DNA from: an uncultured Alphaproteobacteria bacterium
Lineage (GTDB): Bacteria; Pseudomonadota; Alphaproteobacteria; Rhizobiales; Ancalomicrobiaceae
Reading direction: 5' to 3'
Length of the DNA: 64,000 nucleotides
Assembly: GCA_937892955.1 (NCBI GenBank)
Contig: CALBKH010000012.1
Coordinates: forward strand, 52,427-116,426
Positions 17,587-26,870 of this stretch are shown here, piece by piece. Both the position numbers and the translations under genes were made by a program. A model generated the notes under the pieces. That model was not told the DNA's origin and did no database searches. It saw only the letters and a list, made by a program, of their open reading frames with translations. The number at the start of each line of letters is the position of its first letter. Position 1 is the first letter of the stretch.

Positions 17587-17900
17587 GTCGCCCCGCAAGG
17601 GTCGACTATGGTGATAAACGAGCGGTGTAATAAGCCTTTCGGACCCGGGGGCAGTACCCGGCGCCTCCACCCGAGCCCATGGGACGTGTTCCATGGGTTC
17701 CGGCGGGGGCGAACCAGGATCGACGAGGGTCTAAAAGCCGATCTTTTGCCCGGCATGATACCGCCGTTATCGGGTCGAATTATAGTTGCCAACGACAACT
17801 ATGCTCCGGTTGCCGTGGCCGCGTGAGCGGTTTACGGACTCCGGTAACAAGTCCTGACGTGTAGCAGCGTCCAGGCGGGGCTCGGGGGCGCCTGGCAACA
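17587..17900 (+). ncRNA. ssrA: Two-piece (circularly permuted) tmRNA
   Basis: Rescues stalled ribosomes and tags the unfinished protein for proteolysis. The gene is permuted as in alphaproteobacteria. The acceptor piece comes first and ends with the T-arm and CGCCTCC-A (17662-17669); a short excised hairpin segment (CCCATGG...CCATGGG) follows; the coding piece begins with GGGGGCG (17705-17711), which pairs over 7 bp with CGCCTCC. The tag frame GCC...GCG at 17788-17823 encodes ANDNYAPVAVAA and ends in TGA. A -10-like TATATT is at 17575-17580. CCA is not fully encoded. The outer ends are approximate. The SspB adaptor gene follows. Confidence 0.93.
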
Positions 17901-18090
17901 GAAGCCCTCACTCACCCCCCTTTCGACGCGCGGTGTGCTATCGTGCCGAGTGAGACTCGGGGCTTCCACGCGTCCGCCCGAGGGGCGCGGAGACGCCCTT
18001 TCGTTCCATGACGATGCCGCCCGTGCCGATGCCGCCGGCGGTACGCGGTCCGGGAAGCCGAGGCGCTTCCCCGAGACGAGATCGAGACCG

Positions 18091-18654
18091 ATGACCCAGG
18101 ATCTGATCCGCTACGACATTCTGGTCCAGGACGCGCTGCGCGGCGTCGTCCGCAAGGTCATCGGCGAGGTGGCCAAGACCGGCCTGCCCGGCGACCACCA
18201 CTTCTACGTCTCCTTCGACACCACCCATCCCGGCGTGCGCCTGTCCGGCCGTCTGCGCCAACGCTATCCGACCGAAATGACCGTGGTGCTCCAGCACCAG
18301 TTCTGGGATCTCCAGGTCGACGACGCCCATTTCGAGGTCGGCCTCTCCTTCGGCGGCATCCCGGAACGGCTCTACGTCCCCTTCGCCTCGGTGAAGGGCT
18401 TCGTCGATCCGTCGGTCGAGTTCGGCCTGCAGTTCGAGGTCGCCCACGAAGAGGCGGAGGCCGAGGGCGAAGCCGCGCCGGAAGGCCCGAAGCTGGTGCC
18501 GGTCGAAGCCTCGACGATCCCCGTCGAGCCGGTGCCGGAGACGCCGGCCGAGCCGGAACCGGCGCCCGTCGCCGAGCCGGCCGCCGCCGAAAAGCCGGCC
18601 GAACCGGCGCCGACCGCGACGGTCCTGTCGCTCGACAAGTTCCGCAAGAAGTGA
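18091..18654 (+). CDS. sspB: SspB-alpha, ClpXP adaptor for ssrA-tagged proteins
   Basis: Binds the tmRNA tag and tethers tagged proteins to the ClpXP protease. 187 residues. The tag-binding domain covers about residues 1-125 (QDALRGVVRKVIGEVAKTGL, then the HHFYVSFDT strand). A long Pro/Glu/Ala-rich linker follows, and the end TVLSLDKFRKK is the ClpX-docking tail. ATG at 18091. The tmRNA gene that makes the tag ends about 190 bp upstream, so tag and adaptor are physically linked. Confidence 0.93.
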   Translation: MTQDLIRYDILVQDALRGVVRKVIGEVAKTGLPGDHHFYVSFDTTHPGVRLSGRLRQRYPTEMTVVLQHQFWDLQVDDAHFEVGLSFGGIPERLYVPFASVKGFVDPSVEFGLQFEVAHEEAEAEGEAAPEGPKLVPVEASTIPVEPVPETPAEPEPAPVAEPAAAEKPAEPAPTATVLSLDKFRKK

Positions 18655-18662
18655 GATCGGCG

Positions 18663-18854
18663 ATGGGCGACGTCGTCGGCCTCGGCAAGTTCCGCAAGGC
18701 GCGCGCCCGCATCGCGGACAAGAAGCGGGCGGAGGAGAACCGCGTCCGCTTCGGCCGCACCCGCGCCGAGCGCGAGGCGACGGAGAAGGAAGACGAGCGC
18801 GCCACCCGCGTCCTCGACGCCCATCGTCGCGACACGCCCGACGCCGAAGGCTGA
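18663..18854 (+). CDS. DUF4169 family small protein
   Basis: 63 residues, highly charged and probably largely helical: MGDVVGLGKFRKARARIADK, then NRVRFGRTRAEREATEKE, ending with a short DAHRRD. It matches the DUF4169 pattern, a family of unknown role often beside sspB or fumC in alphaproteobacteria. It begins 8 bp after the sspB stop. Confidence 0.8.
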   Translation: MGDVVGLGKFRKARARIADKKRAEENRVRFGRTRAEREATEKEDERATRVLDAHRRDTPDAEG

Positions 18855-19007
18855 CGGCGAGGCCCGACGGCGCCGCCGCCCCATCGTCTCGGAACGCGAT
18901 CCCGGCCGATGCCGCACCGTGGCGAACGACGCGAACCTCGTCGCCGATCCGTCCCCATGAACTATCCGACCGCGCCGCGGCCGATGTCCGAGCATCCGAG
19001 GAGCCCG

Positions 19008-19223
19008 ATGGAGAAGCGTTCGATGACCATCGCCGGTCACCGCACCTCGGTGGCGCTCGAGCCGGAGTTCTGGCGGGCGGTCGAGGCCATGGCGGTCGCG
19101 CGCGGCCTCTCCCTCGCCGCGCTCGTCGCCGAGATCGACGGCGCCCGGTCGCCCGACCGCAACCTCGCCTCCGCCCTGCGCGTCGCCGTGCTCCGCGCCG
19201 CGTCGCCCGGCGATGCCGACTGA
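19008..19223 (+). CDS. Ribbon-helix-helix (RHH_4-type) protein
   Basis: 71 residues. The pattern R-T-S-V-A-L-E-P-E-F-W (beta strand then helix) followed by LSLAALVAEID and NLASALRVAVL fits the alphaproteobacterial ribbon-helix-helix family; probable DNA binding. The ATG at 19008 is chosen because GAGGAG lies 6 bases upstream; ATGs at 18957 and 18984 are also in frame. Third gene of the sspB-DUF4169-RHH run. Its TGA stop is also the first three bases of repeat copy A. Confidence 0.75.
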   Translation: MEKRSMTIAGHRTSVALEPEFWRAVEAMAVARGLSLAALVAEIDGARSPDRNLASALRVAVLRAASPGDAD

Positions 19224-19350
19224 TACCGAGCGGATGAAGTTCCGACCTGTTCGGAACTTCATCCGCGAAGGCGAGCCCGAACGGGCGCCGGCCGGTCGGG
19301 CCGTAACTCACGAAATTCGGACGAGTCCGAATTTCGTGAGCTCGGTATGA
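19221..19350. repeat. ~130-bp three-arm intergenic repeat (family 1, copy A)
   Basis: Ends TGATACCGAGC and GCTCGGTATGA form the outer stem. Arm 1 is GCGGATGAAGTTCCGA, loop CCTGT, TCGGAACTTCATCCGC. A middle part has GCCCGAACGGGC and GCCGGCCGG. Arm 2 is CTCACGAAATTCGGAC then GTCCGAATTTCGTGAG, with a 2-base loop. It fills the gap between the RHH gene, whose stop it contains, and the convergent AsmA gene. Copy B at 46656 is almost identical. Confidence 0.88.
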
Positions 19351-19360
19351 GACGCCCCGC

Positions 19361-22300
19361 TCAGGGCGCCCGCACCCCCGGCGGAACGATCGACATCGGA
19401 GACGGCGGCGGTACGGTTCCGATCGGCGGAGCAGGACCGACGAGGATCGGCGGCGGTAACGGCGGCGGCGGTGCGCTCGTCGTATCGCTCGCGCCGCTCG
19501 GAACCTTCGCAGGCGCCGCCTCGGCCGACGGCGCCGGTGCCGCCGCGGGTTCGACGGTCGTCGTCGGTTCACTCTTCCTCTGTGGGGCCGTGGCCGGCGG
19601 GGACGCACCGCTCGCATCGTTGCCGGTGGATGTCGCCGATTCGCTCGGTCGCATCGGCTCGACCGCCTTCGTCCCCTCCACCGGCTTCGGCGCCTCGACC
19701 GGTTCGCTGGGCTTCACCGCCGCACCCGGCTTCGCCGCCTCCGCTGCTTTCGCCGCCTCCGCCGCCTTCGCCGCCTGAGCCGCGGCTTGCGCCGCCCGCC
19801 GCGCCACTTCGGCCTCGGCCTCCTTCTTGGCCTGCGCCTCGCGTCGCGCCGCCTCCTCCGCCGCGCGGATCTCCTCGAGCCGCCGACGCTCGCGGGCGAA
19901 ACGGGCCCGTTCGGCGATGTCCTGCTGCAACGTCTCCACCCGATCGATCTCGCGCTCGAACCCGGCAAGCGTCAGATGCGCCACCAGAGGCGCCACGTCG
20001 AGGATGCGCTCGGGCGCGGCGAGCGACCCGCGGAAGGCGAGACCGACGGTCGGCGTCGCCTTGGAGATCACCGTCCGCGTCGCCCGGATCGCATCGCCCG
20101 CCGGCTCCATCGAGCCTTCGGCATCGAGACCGAGATGGACGAGATCGATCGCCACTCGGCCGGTCAGCCGCGCGCTCGGCGTCTCGAACATCTGGCGGCC
20201 GCTGCGCGCCACCCCGGCCTGCAGGGCGAAGGCGACGTCGGCGCGCGGCAGGTCGGTCTCGCTCGCATCCATCCGGGCGCGGAAGAGGCCGTCCACCGTC
20301 TCCGTCGTCGGCGTCGCCTCGCCGAGCGCCACCTGCGTGGCGACCAGCGCCTCGCCGGAAAGTCCGCGGACCCGCGCATCGACGAGGCTCACCCGTCCCT
20401 CGCCGCCGAGCCCGGCGACCAGCGCCGCGGCGGTCCGTCCGTTGGTCGAGAAACTCGCGTCGCCGTCGAGCCGGCCGATGGCGATCGCCCGTCCGGCGCG
20501 CCGCCAGACGATGTCGGCGATCGCCGCCCGATCGAGCGACAGCCGCCCGGTGAGACCGGTCACCCCGTCGCCGCCGTGGCGCAGCACCATCTCGCCGGCG
20601 AGCCGCCCGCCGGCGAAACCGGCGTCGATGTCGTCGAGTCGCACCTCGCCGGGCTTGGCCGAAAGCCGTGCCCGCAACCGGTCGAAGCCGACCGCCTCGA
20701 CCGCCGCCCGCCCCACCGACAACGTCACCGTGCCCGCGAGGGCGCCGTCGAACGACGGCCCCGACAACGGCGTCGTCGCCCAGAACTGCTTCGCATCGCT
20801 GCCATCGGCGACGATCGCCCCGCCGAGGAGCATTTCCGCCGCCGCCTCGAGATCGAGCACGTCGAGTTCGAGCCGGCCGTCGAGCAACGCCGGACGGACG
20901 CCGAGATCGATCGTGCCGCCGGCCCTGACCGTCGTCTCGCCCACTCGACCGGCCGCTTCTCCGATCGTCAGCTTCGGCCACGTCCCGGTGACCAGCGCCG
21001 AGGCGTCGACCGGCAGGCTCCGCTCGAAGGCGAGCGCCGGCCGTCCGAGGAAGGCGCCGAGCATCGTCGCGTCGGGGGTCGCCAACCGCACCCGGCCGTC
21101 GAGCTTCGCCGGACCGCCGACCGGCAGAACCGCGGTGCCCTCGACGTTCGCCCGCGTCTTGCCGACGGCGAGCGAGGTGACGATCGCGAGCCCGTCGACC
21201 GGCCGCCCCGCCACCGAGACGTCGACGGCGATCGCCCCCCCGGCGCCGCCACCGAAGAGGCGGACGAGCGCCGCCGTCGCCCGATCGCCGGCGAGCTTGG
21301 CGACGAGCTTCAGCTCGGCGTGGTGCGGATCGTCGACCCGCCCGTCGTAGCCGATGTCGGCGGAGACTTCCGCGCCACCGGCGAAGCCACGCAGCGACCC
21401 GGTCGCCGCCGTGCCCTCCCCGCCGCTGCGCCCCTCGAGCCGCAGCGCCAGATTGAGCGGGGCCGCCGCCGCCGCGAAGCCGGCGATGCGGTCCTCACCG
21501 GCCGGATCGAGCCCGGCGAGCCGCGCCAACGCCCGTGCCGGCGCTTCCGGCTTCACCGCTTCGACCGTGAGATCGAGCGTGCCCCGCGGCGCCCCGAGCG
21601 GATCGGCGACGCGCCCCGACCCCGACAGCCGCGCACCCGCGAGATCACGCACTTCGAGCCGTTCGACCGCGACGTCGTCGGCTGCGACGTTCACCCCGAT
21701 CGCCACGCCCTTGGCGGTGACGCCGCCGACCACCATCTGCCCGGCATCGAGTTCGAGGGCGAGCGCCGCCGGCCGCCGGCTCGCTTCGCGCCCGAGGAAG
21801 AGCCGCGCCAGCCGCGCCACCTGATCGAGCTCGAGCCGTTCCGCCGAGAGCCCGACCCGCGCGCCCTTCGCCGCACTCCAGTCGAAATGGCCGCGCGCCT
21901 TCGCCTGCGCCACCTCGATCCTGAGATCGTCGGCGCCGAGCCGCCCGGCGCCGACCGAGAGGTTGGCCGCGACCGTCACCGGATCGAGCCGTTCGCCGAT
22001 CGCTTCACCGCGCCACCACGCCGCCGCCGCCGCCGGCTGCTCGGAGGAGGCCTCGATCCGCCCGTCGAACCGGCCGCCCTCGTCGAAGGCGACGCGGCCG
22101 GAAGTCTCGATTCGCGTGCGCCCCGGCAGCCGCGCCTCGAACCGCTCGATCGTCAGCCCGCCCGGTCGGGTCCGCGCCTCGAGCGACAGGTCCTGCAGCG
22201 CCCCGCCGCCCACCACCAGACCCTGCACCTCGAGGCGCAGCCGTCCGGGCAGCGGCGCATCACCGGCCGCCGCCGCGATCGTCGCGATCTCGGAAGCGAC

Positions 22301-23284
22301 CGCCGCCGGCACCGTCACCTTGCCCGCCTCGCCGCGCACCAGCCGATCGAGTTCGATCTGCCGGGCGACGAGCGTCAGGTCGAACGACGCGTCGGCACCG
22401 AGCGGGATGCGTCCCTCGCCGGCGAATTGCGCCGCTCGTTCCTCCGGCCCGAGCGCCAGGGAGAGTTTGGTTACGTCGATCGCCCGGGCATCGCCGGCGA
22501 TCTCCGCCTCGGCGCGCCAACTGGCGAGACCGCGAGCGACGTCGCCCTCGCCGCCCTCGCCGCGGCGTTCGACCACCGCCTTGCCGGTGAAGGTCGGAGC
22601 GCCGGCTTCGTCGCGCAGCACCAGATCGACCGTCGCCGTCGCCGGATCGTCGCCCGGCGCCACCTGCGCCTTGATCGCCGTCGCTCCGTCGGAGGTGCGG
22701 CCACCGGCGAGGCGGAAGGAGAGATCGCGGCCGTTCCGGAGGCCCCCGCCGTCGAGCCGCCACGGGCCGGCGAGGCTCGCCGCCGACCCGACCGCGGCGA
22801 TGCGACCGATCTCCAACCGCCCGCCGTTGCGTGCATCGATGACGGTGAACCGCCCGTCGGAGATCTCCAACTGCTCGATCTCGACCGACGACGGGTCGCG
22901 CGTCTCGGCGAGCCGAGCGGGCAGCGCCGGGCGGCCCTCGCCGTCGACGGCGATCTCCACCGTCGGCCGTTCGAACCTCAGTTCGGAGATGCGGATGTCG
23001 CCGCGCAGCAGCGGCGCCGCTTCGAGATCGAGGGCGAACCGGCCGATGCGGGCGAGCGGCGCCTCGATCGGCCCGACCACCACGTCGCCGAAGCGGATGC
23101 GCGGAGAGGGAAGCAGACGCGCGTCGACCTCGCCGATCACCGTGATCTGGTAACCGACGATCTTCGTCGCCTCGCGCTCGAAGACGCTGCGATAGGTTCC
23201 CCAGTCGACGAAGAACGGCCCGACCAGTGCCACCAGCAACGCCAGGATCAGAGTGAGGCCGACACCGATGTAGAGCCCGTTCAA
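19361..23284 (-). CDS. AsmA-family large membrane-anchored protein
   Basis: 1307 residues. An N-terminal transmembrane helix (VGLTLILALLVALVGPFFV) is followed by the AsmA signature (DWGTYRSVFEREATKIVGYQ, then DARLLPSPRIRFGDVVVG) and a very long beta-rich body, as in AsmA/TamB-like proteins that bridge the periplasm and are implicated in lipid transport. The last ~150 residues are low-complexity: an Ala/Glu/Lys coiled coil (AAEEAARREAQAKKEAEAE) and a Pro-rich tail. The start is a TTG at 23284 preceded by GAGGAGAGG. The adaptor-like tail is unusual and may be cytoplasm-independent. Confidence 0.85.
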   Translation of the reverse strand: MNGLYIGVGLTLILALLVALVGPFFVDWGTYRSVFEREATKIVGYQITVIGEVDARLLPSPRIRFGDVVVGPIEAPLARIGRFALDLEAAPLLRGDIRISELRFERPTVEIAVDGEGRPALPARLAETRDPSSVEIEQLEISDGRFTVIDARNGGRLEIGRIAAVGSAASLAGPWRLDGGGLRNGRDLSFRLAGGRTSDGATAIKAQVAPGDDPATATVDLVLRDEAGAPTFTGKAVVERRGEGGEGDVARGLASWRAEAEIAGDARAIDVTKLSLALGPEERAAQFAGEGRIPLGADASFDLTLVARQIELDRLVRGEAGKVTVPAAVASEIATIAAAAGDAPLPGRLRLEVQGLVVGGGALQDLSLEARTRPGGLTIERFEARLPGRTRIETSGRVAFDEGGRFDGRIEASSEQPAAAAAWWRGEAIGERLDPVTVAANLSVGAGRLGADDLRIEVAQAKARGHFDWSAAKGARVGLSAERLELDQVARLARLFLGREASRRPAALALELDAGQMVVGGVTAKGVAIGVNVAADDVAVERLEVRDLAGARLSGSGRVADPLGAPRGTLDLTVEAVKPEAPARALARLAGLDPAGEDRIAGFAAAAAPLNLALRLEGRSGGEGTAATGSLRGFAGGAEVSADIGYDGRVDDPHHAELKLVAKLAGDRATAALVRLFGGGAGGAIAVDVSVAGRPVDGLAIVTSLAVGKTRANVEGTAVLPVGGPAKLDGRVRLATPDATMLGAFLGRPALAFERSLPVDASALVTGTWPKLTIGEAAGRVGETTVRAGGTIDLGVRPALLDGRLELDVLDLEAAAEMLLGGAIVADGSDAKQFWATTPLSGPSFDGALAGTVTLSVGRAAVEAVGFDRLRARLSAKPGEVRLDDIDAGFAGGRLAGEMVLRHGGDGVTGLTGRLSLDRAAIADIVWRRAGRAIAIGRLDGDASFSTNGRTAAALVAGLGGEGRVSLVDARVRGLSGEALVATQVALGEATPTTETVDGLFRARMDASETDLPRADVAFALQAGVARSGRQMFETPSARLTGRVAIDLVHLGLDAEGSMEPAGDAIRATRTVISKATPTVGLAFRGSLAAPERILDVAPLVAHLTLAGFEREIDRVETLQQDIAERARFARERRRLEEIRAAEEAARREAQAKKEAEAEVARRAAQAAAQAAKAAEAAKAAEAAKPGAAVKPSEPVEAPKPVEGTKAVEPMRPSESATSTGNDASGASPPATAPQRKSEPTTTVEPAAAPAPSAEAAPAKVPSGASDTTSAPPPPLPPPILVGPAPPIGTVPPPSPMSIVPPGVRAP

Positions 23285-23390
23285 CGCCTCTCCTCGTCGT
23301 TCGTCGCACGCCGCACCGGCAGGATCGTAGCAGCCGACGGCGAGATTGCGTCCGACATTCCGTCACCACCGTGAAACGATCGCGACGCTC

Positions 23391-23522
23391 TCGGACCGAG
23401 CCCACGAAGTTTCGCCCTGTGCGAAACTTCGTGGGCGAAGGCGAACCCGAACGGGCGCCGGCCGGTCGGGCCGAAACGCTCGAGCCCTTCGGGCGCGTCC
23501 GAATGACTCGAGCCCGGGATCA
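23391..23522. repeat. ~130-bp three-arm intergenic repeat (family 1, copy C)
   Basis: Same plan as copy A: arm 1 here is CCCACGAAGTTTCGC, loop CCTGT, GCGAAACTTCGTGGG. The stem sequence differs from copies A and B on both sides in a compensating way while the loop and the core (GAACGGGCGCCGGCCGG) are kept. The right end TCGAGCCCGGGATCA includes TCA, the complement of the stop codon of the oxidase gene on the minus strand. Confidence 0.82.
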
Positions 23523-24926
23523 GACCGCGACGATCTTGCCGGGGTTCATGATGCCGGCCGGATCGAGCGCCCGCTTGATCGCCGCCATCATGTCGAGCGC
23601 GGCGCGTCCGTGCTCCGCCTCGAGATACTTCATCTTGCCCTGGCCGACGCCGTGTTCGCCCGAAGCCGTCCCCTCCATGGCGAGCGCCCGCTCGACCAGA
23701 CGGCCGACGAACTCCTTCACCTTGGCGATCTCGGCCGCGTTCTCGGGATCGAACAGCGGCAGGACGTGGAAGTTGCCGTCGCCGACGTGGCCGACGATCG
23801 GCGCGACGAGACACGAGGCCTCGATGTCGTGCTTGGTCTCGGCGATGCAGTCGGCGAGCCGCGAGATCGGCACGCAGACGTCGGTGGAGAAGGTCTGGCA
23901 TCCCGGCCGCATGGCGAGCCCCGCCCAATAGGCGTCGTGGCGCGCCGTCCACAGCTTGGTCCGCTCCTCCGGCTTGGTCGTCCAGGTGAACGGCCCACCG
24001 CCGAGATCGGCGGCGATCTCGCCGAAACGCTCCGACTGTTCGTGCACCGACGCCTCGGTGCCGTGGAACTCGACGAGGAGCAGCGGCGTCTCCGGCAGAT
24101 CGAGCTTCGAATAGGCGTTGCACGCCCTCACCTGCACCTCGTCGAGGAGTTCGATGCGCGCCACCGGGATCCCGGACTGGATGGTCAGGATCACCGCGTC
24201 GGCCGCCGCGTGCACGTCCGGGAACGGGCAGATGCCGCCGGCGATCGCCTCCGGGATGCCGGAGAGGCGGATGGTCAATTCGGTGATGATGCCGAGCGTT
24301 CCCTCCGAACCGACGAAGAGCCTCGTCAGGTCGTAGCCGGTCGACGACTTCTTGGCGCGGCGCGAGGTGGTGACGATCTCACCCGTCGCGGTCACCGCGC
24401 GCATCGCCAGGACATTGTCCTTCATCGTGCCGTAGCGCACCGCATTGGTGCCGGAGGCCCGCGTCGCCGCCATGCCGCCGAGGGTGGCGTCGGCGCCGGG
24501 ATCGATCGGGAAGAACAGACCGGTGTCACGCAGTTGCTCGTTGAGCGCCTTGCGCCGGATGCCCGGCTGGATCACCACGTCGAGATCTTCGGGGTGAACC
24601 GCGACGATCGCGTCCATCGCCGAGACGTCGATCGACAGGCCGCCGAGCGGCGCGTTGAGATGGCCCTCGAGCGAGGTGCCGGCGCCGAAGGGCACGATCG
24701 GACAGCCGTGCGCCGCACAGATCCTCACCGCCTCCTGCACCTCCGCCTCCGAGCGGGCGAAGAACACCGCATCCGGCGGCTGGTTGGGGATCCAGGTGAG
24801 GGTGTGTCCGTGTTGTTCGCGCAAACTGTGCGAGGTCGAGACCCGTTCGCCGAACCGTTGCGTCAGCACCCCGATCGCCGTGGCGATCGCCTCGCCGTCA
24901 CGCGCCCGCGAAACCGCTTCGGCCAT
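23520..24926 (-). CDS. FAD-linked oxidase, D-lactate dehydrogenase (cytochrome)/GlcD type
   Basis: 468 residues. The FAD-binding PCMH domain carries CPIVPFGAGTSLEGH and the flavin loop PGADATLGGMAATRASGTNA; the FAD-oxidase C-terminal domain ends with VGHVGDGNFHV, the catalytic/metal-binding histidines, and EHGVGQGKMKYL. This family oxidises D-2-hydroxyacids such as D-lactate or glycolate and passes electrons to quinone or cytochrome. The exact substrate cannot be read. ATG at 24926. The stop codon is part of repeat copy C. Confidence 0.9.
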   Translation of the reverse strand: MAEAVSRARDGEAIATAIGVLTQRFGERVSTSHSLREQHGHTLTWIPNQPPDAVFFARSEAEVQEAVRICAAHGCPIVPFGAGTSLEGHLNAPLGGLSIDVSAMDAIVAVHPEDLDVVIQPGIRRKALNEQLRDTGLFFPIDPGADATLGGMAATRASGTNAVRYGTMKDNVLAMRAVTATGEIVTTSRRAKKSSTGYDLTRLFVGSEGTLGIITELTIRLSGIPEAIAGGICPFPDVHAAADAVILTIQSGIPVARIELLDEVQVRACNAYSKLDLPETPLLLVEFHGTEASVHEQSERFGEIAADLGGGPFTWTTKPEERTKLWTARHDAYWAGLAMRPGCQTFSTDVCVPISRLADCIAETKHDIEASCLVAPIVGHVGDGNFHVLPLFDPENAAEIAKVKEFVGRLVERALAMEGTASGEHGVGQGKMKYLEAEHGRAALDMMAAIKRALDPAGIMNPGKIVAV

Positions 24927-25006
24927 TCCTTCGTCTCCCCAGAGTCCGTTGCGTCGAGCGGACCCTAGCAGAGGCGAGGTCGATCCCGGAAGCGGCGGGA
25001 TGCCGA

Positions 25007-26062
25007 TCACCGCTGCGACAGACGCGCGGCGACGAAGCGCGACAGCGACGGGCCGATCATCACCAGCACGAAGAAGCGCAGCACCTGCAACGCCATGACG
25101 AAGCCGACGTCGACCGGGGTCGAGGCGGCGATGATCGCCACCGTGTCCATGCCGCCGGGCGAGGTGGCGAGGAAGGCGGTCAGGGGATCGATGCCGAGTT
25201 CGAGCACCAACAGCCACGCCAGCCCCGCCGCGAAGGCCATCAACACGACGATCGACAGCACGATCCACGGCAGCGCCCGCGCCGCATGGGCGATCGCCTC
25301 GGGCGTGAACCTGAGGCCGATGTTCCAGCCGAGCCCGGCATAGCCGACGATCAACAGCCACGGCGGCAGCACCGGCGTCAGGAGGCCACTGCCGTGCAGC
25401 ACCGCCAACGCCACGATCGGCCCCATCATCACGCCGTTGGCGAGCCGCGAGAAATGTCCGATCGCCGCCGTCACCGCGACCACCGCCAACGTCACGGCCA
25501 GTCCCTGCGGATCCACCGCGGCGAGGAGATCGCGATGCGCGACGGCGCCGGCCCCGAGCCACAGGCGCGCCCCGATCGACGCCGCCGAGGCGACGAAGAG
25601 CACGCGCAGATACTGCATGAAGGCGACCAACCGAACGTCGCCGCCGTGAGCTTCCGACAGGATCACCATGGCGGTCGCCGCCCCCGGCGACGATCCCCAC
25701 ACCCCCGTCGTCCCCGGCACGACGCCGAACCACGACAGGAGCCAGCCGGAAGCGGTGGCGAACACCACCGTCGCCGCCACCACCGCCGTCAGGATCGGCC
25801 AGTCGGCGAGAAAGGCGGTGACGATCGACGGCGTCAACGCCGCGCCGATCATCGCCCCGATCAGCGCCTGCGAGGCGTAGACCGCCGGCCGCGGCACCAC
25901 GAGGTCCGAGCCGGAGAGCCGCGCCACGATGCCGACGACGAGCGGCCCGAGGAGAAAGGCGGCCGGCAGGCGAATGAAATCGAGGGCGAGCGCCACCGCG
26001 AGCGACGCCGCCGCAAGCCCCATCCAGCGCGCCGCACGACCGGCCCGACCGTTCCCCGTCAT
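25007..26062 (-). CDS. AbrB-family (ammonia monooxygenase-like) integral membrane protein
   Basis: 351 residues with about ten hydrophobic segments arranged in two similar halves, each with the conserved FLLGPLVVGI/QALIGAMIG or MGPIVALAVL/GLGWNIGL pattern of the AbrB duplication family. The motifs GSSPGAATAM and ATSPGGMDTVA are diagnostic. The family is thought to transport or regulate; its substrate is unknown and it is unrelated to the Bacillus AbrB regulator. ATG 26062 was chosen; an in-frame ATG at 26092 is also possible. It follows the oxidase in the same orientation, about 80 bp upstream. Confidence 0.85.
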   Translation of the reverse strand: MTGNGRAGRAARWMGLAAASLAVALALDFIRLPAAFLLGPLVVGIVARLSGSDLVVPRPAVYASQALIGAMIGAALTPSIVTAFLADWPILTAVVAATVVFATASGWLLSWFGVVPGTTGVWGSSPGAATAMVILSEAHGGDVRLVAFMQYLRVLFVASAASIGARLWLGAGAVAHRDLLAAVDPQGLAVTLAVVAVTAAIGHFSRLANGVMMGPIVALAVLHGSGLLTPVLPPWLLIVGYAGLGWNIGLRFTPEAIAHAARALPWIVLSIVVLMAFAAGLAWLLVLELGIDPLTAFLATSPGGMDTVAIIAASTPVDVGFVMALQVLRFFVLVMIGPSLSRFVAARLSQR

Positions 26063-26258
26063 CACCGTCCCCCTCGACGGCCGGGCAGCCATCGCCCGGG
26101 AAAGGCGCCGATCAATCACGCGCCGCCGGAAGGGGTCAAGCGCCGATCCGCGTCGCCGAACCATCGACCGCGCATGGCTGAGGTCGAAGAAACGCTTGAC
26201 GCCAACCTCGTCGAACCGCTCGATGGGCGCCCGCCCGTCCGCAACCAGACCGGATCCG

Positions 26259-26741
26259 ATGACCGACGCCCATCCCTACCTCTCCGACCGATACGCGATC
26301 GAGCCCGGCTGGGTCGACTACAACGGCCATCTCAACATGGCCTACTACAACGTCGTCTTCGATCGCGCCTGCGACGACTTCGTCGTCACGGCCGGCCTCG
26401 GTCCGGACTATCTGGCGAAACGCGGCTGTTCCTACATGACCGCCGAGATCCACGTCTGCTACCTGCGCGAAGTTTTCCTCGGCGATCCCCTCCAGGTGCG
26501 GATGCGCATCCTCGACCTCGACGACAAGCGCCTGCATCTCTTCGCCGAACTGATCCACGCCGAGGACGGCTGGGTGTCGGCGACGAGCGAGCAGATGTAT
26601 CTCCACCTCGACATGAAGGCCCGCCGCGTCGTGCCCTGGGCCGCCGACGTCCGCGAAGGCCTCGAAGCCCTGTGGGCCCCGACCCGCCACCTCGCTCCTC
26701 CCGAACGAGCCGGGCGGAAGATCGGCATTCCGAAGAAGTGA
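26259..26741 (+). CDS. Hotdog-fold thioesterase (4-hydroxybenzoyl-CoA thioesterase-like)
   Basis: 160 residues. The hotdog signature is clear: WVDYNGHLNMAYYNVVFDRA has the D-x-N-G-H-x-N-x-x-Y catalytic pattern, followed by the central helix and the strands VCYLREVFLGDPLQVRMRI and LHLFAELIHAEDGW. It hydrolyses some acyl- or aryl-CoA; the substrate is not determined. ATG at 26259. No gene partner is evident. Confidence 0.85.
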   Translation: MTDAHPYLSDRYAIEPGWVDYNGHLNMAYYNVVFDRACDDFVVTAGLGPDYLAKRGCSYMTAEIHVCYLREVFLGDPLQVRMRILDLDDKRLHLFAELIHAEDGWVSATSEQMYLHLDMKARRVVPWAADVREGLEALWAPTRHLAPPERAGRKIGIPKK

Positions 26742-26870
26742 TGAGGGGCCGCCTCGACGCGCTCCGCCACCCCGTCGACGCCCGCCCACCGACATGCGCG
26801 CCTCACCGGACTCGCATTCGTCATCGAAACGTCATAAACCGCCCCGTCGCCAATCACTGCGGTGGGTCCG

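Noticed and set aside
17608..17826. 72-codon reading frame over the tmRNA
   Set aside because: The frame ends with the tmRNA tag, and the acceptor stem and permuted structure explain the sequence as RNA, not as a protein gene.
19827..21350. Ser/Arg/Pro-rich plus-strand frame opposite the AsmA gene
   Set aside because: Low-complexity shadow of the GC-rich minus strand gene.
19787..23374. Plus-strand frame of ~1195 codons opposite the AsmA gene
   Set aside because: Same reason; the minus strand frame has an intact membrane helix and AsmA signature, the plus strand frame is Arg/Asp/Pro-rich noise.
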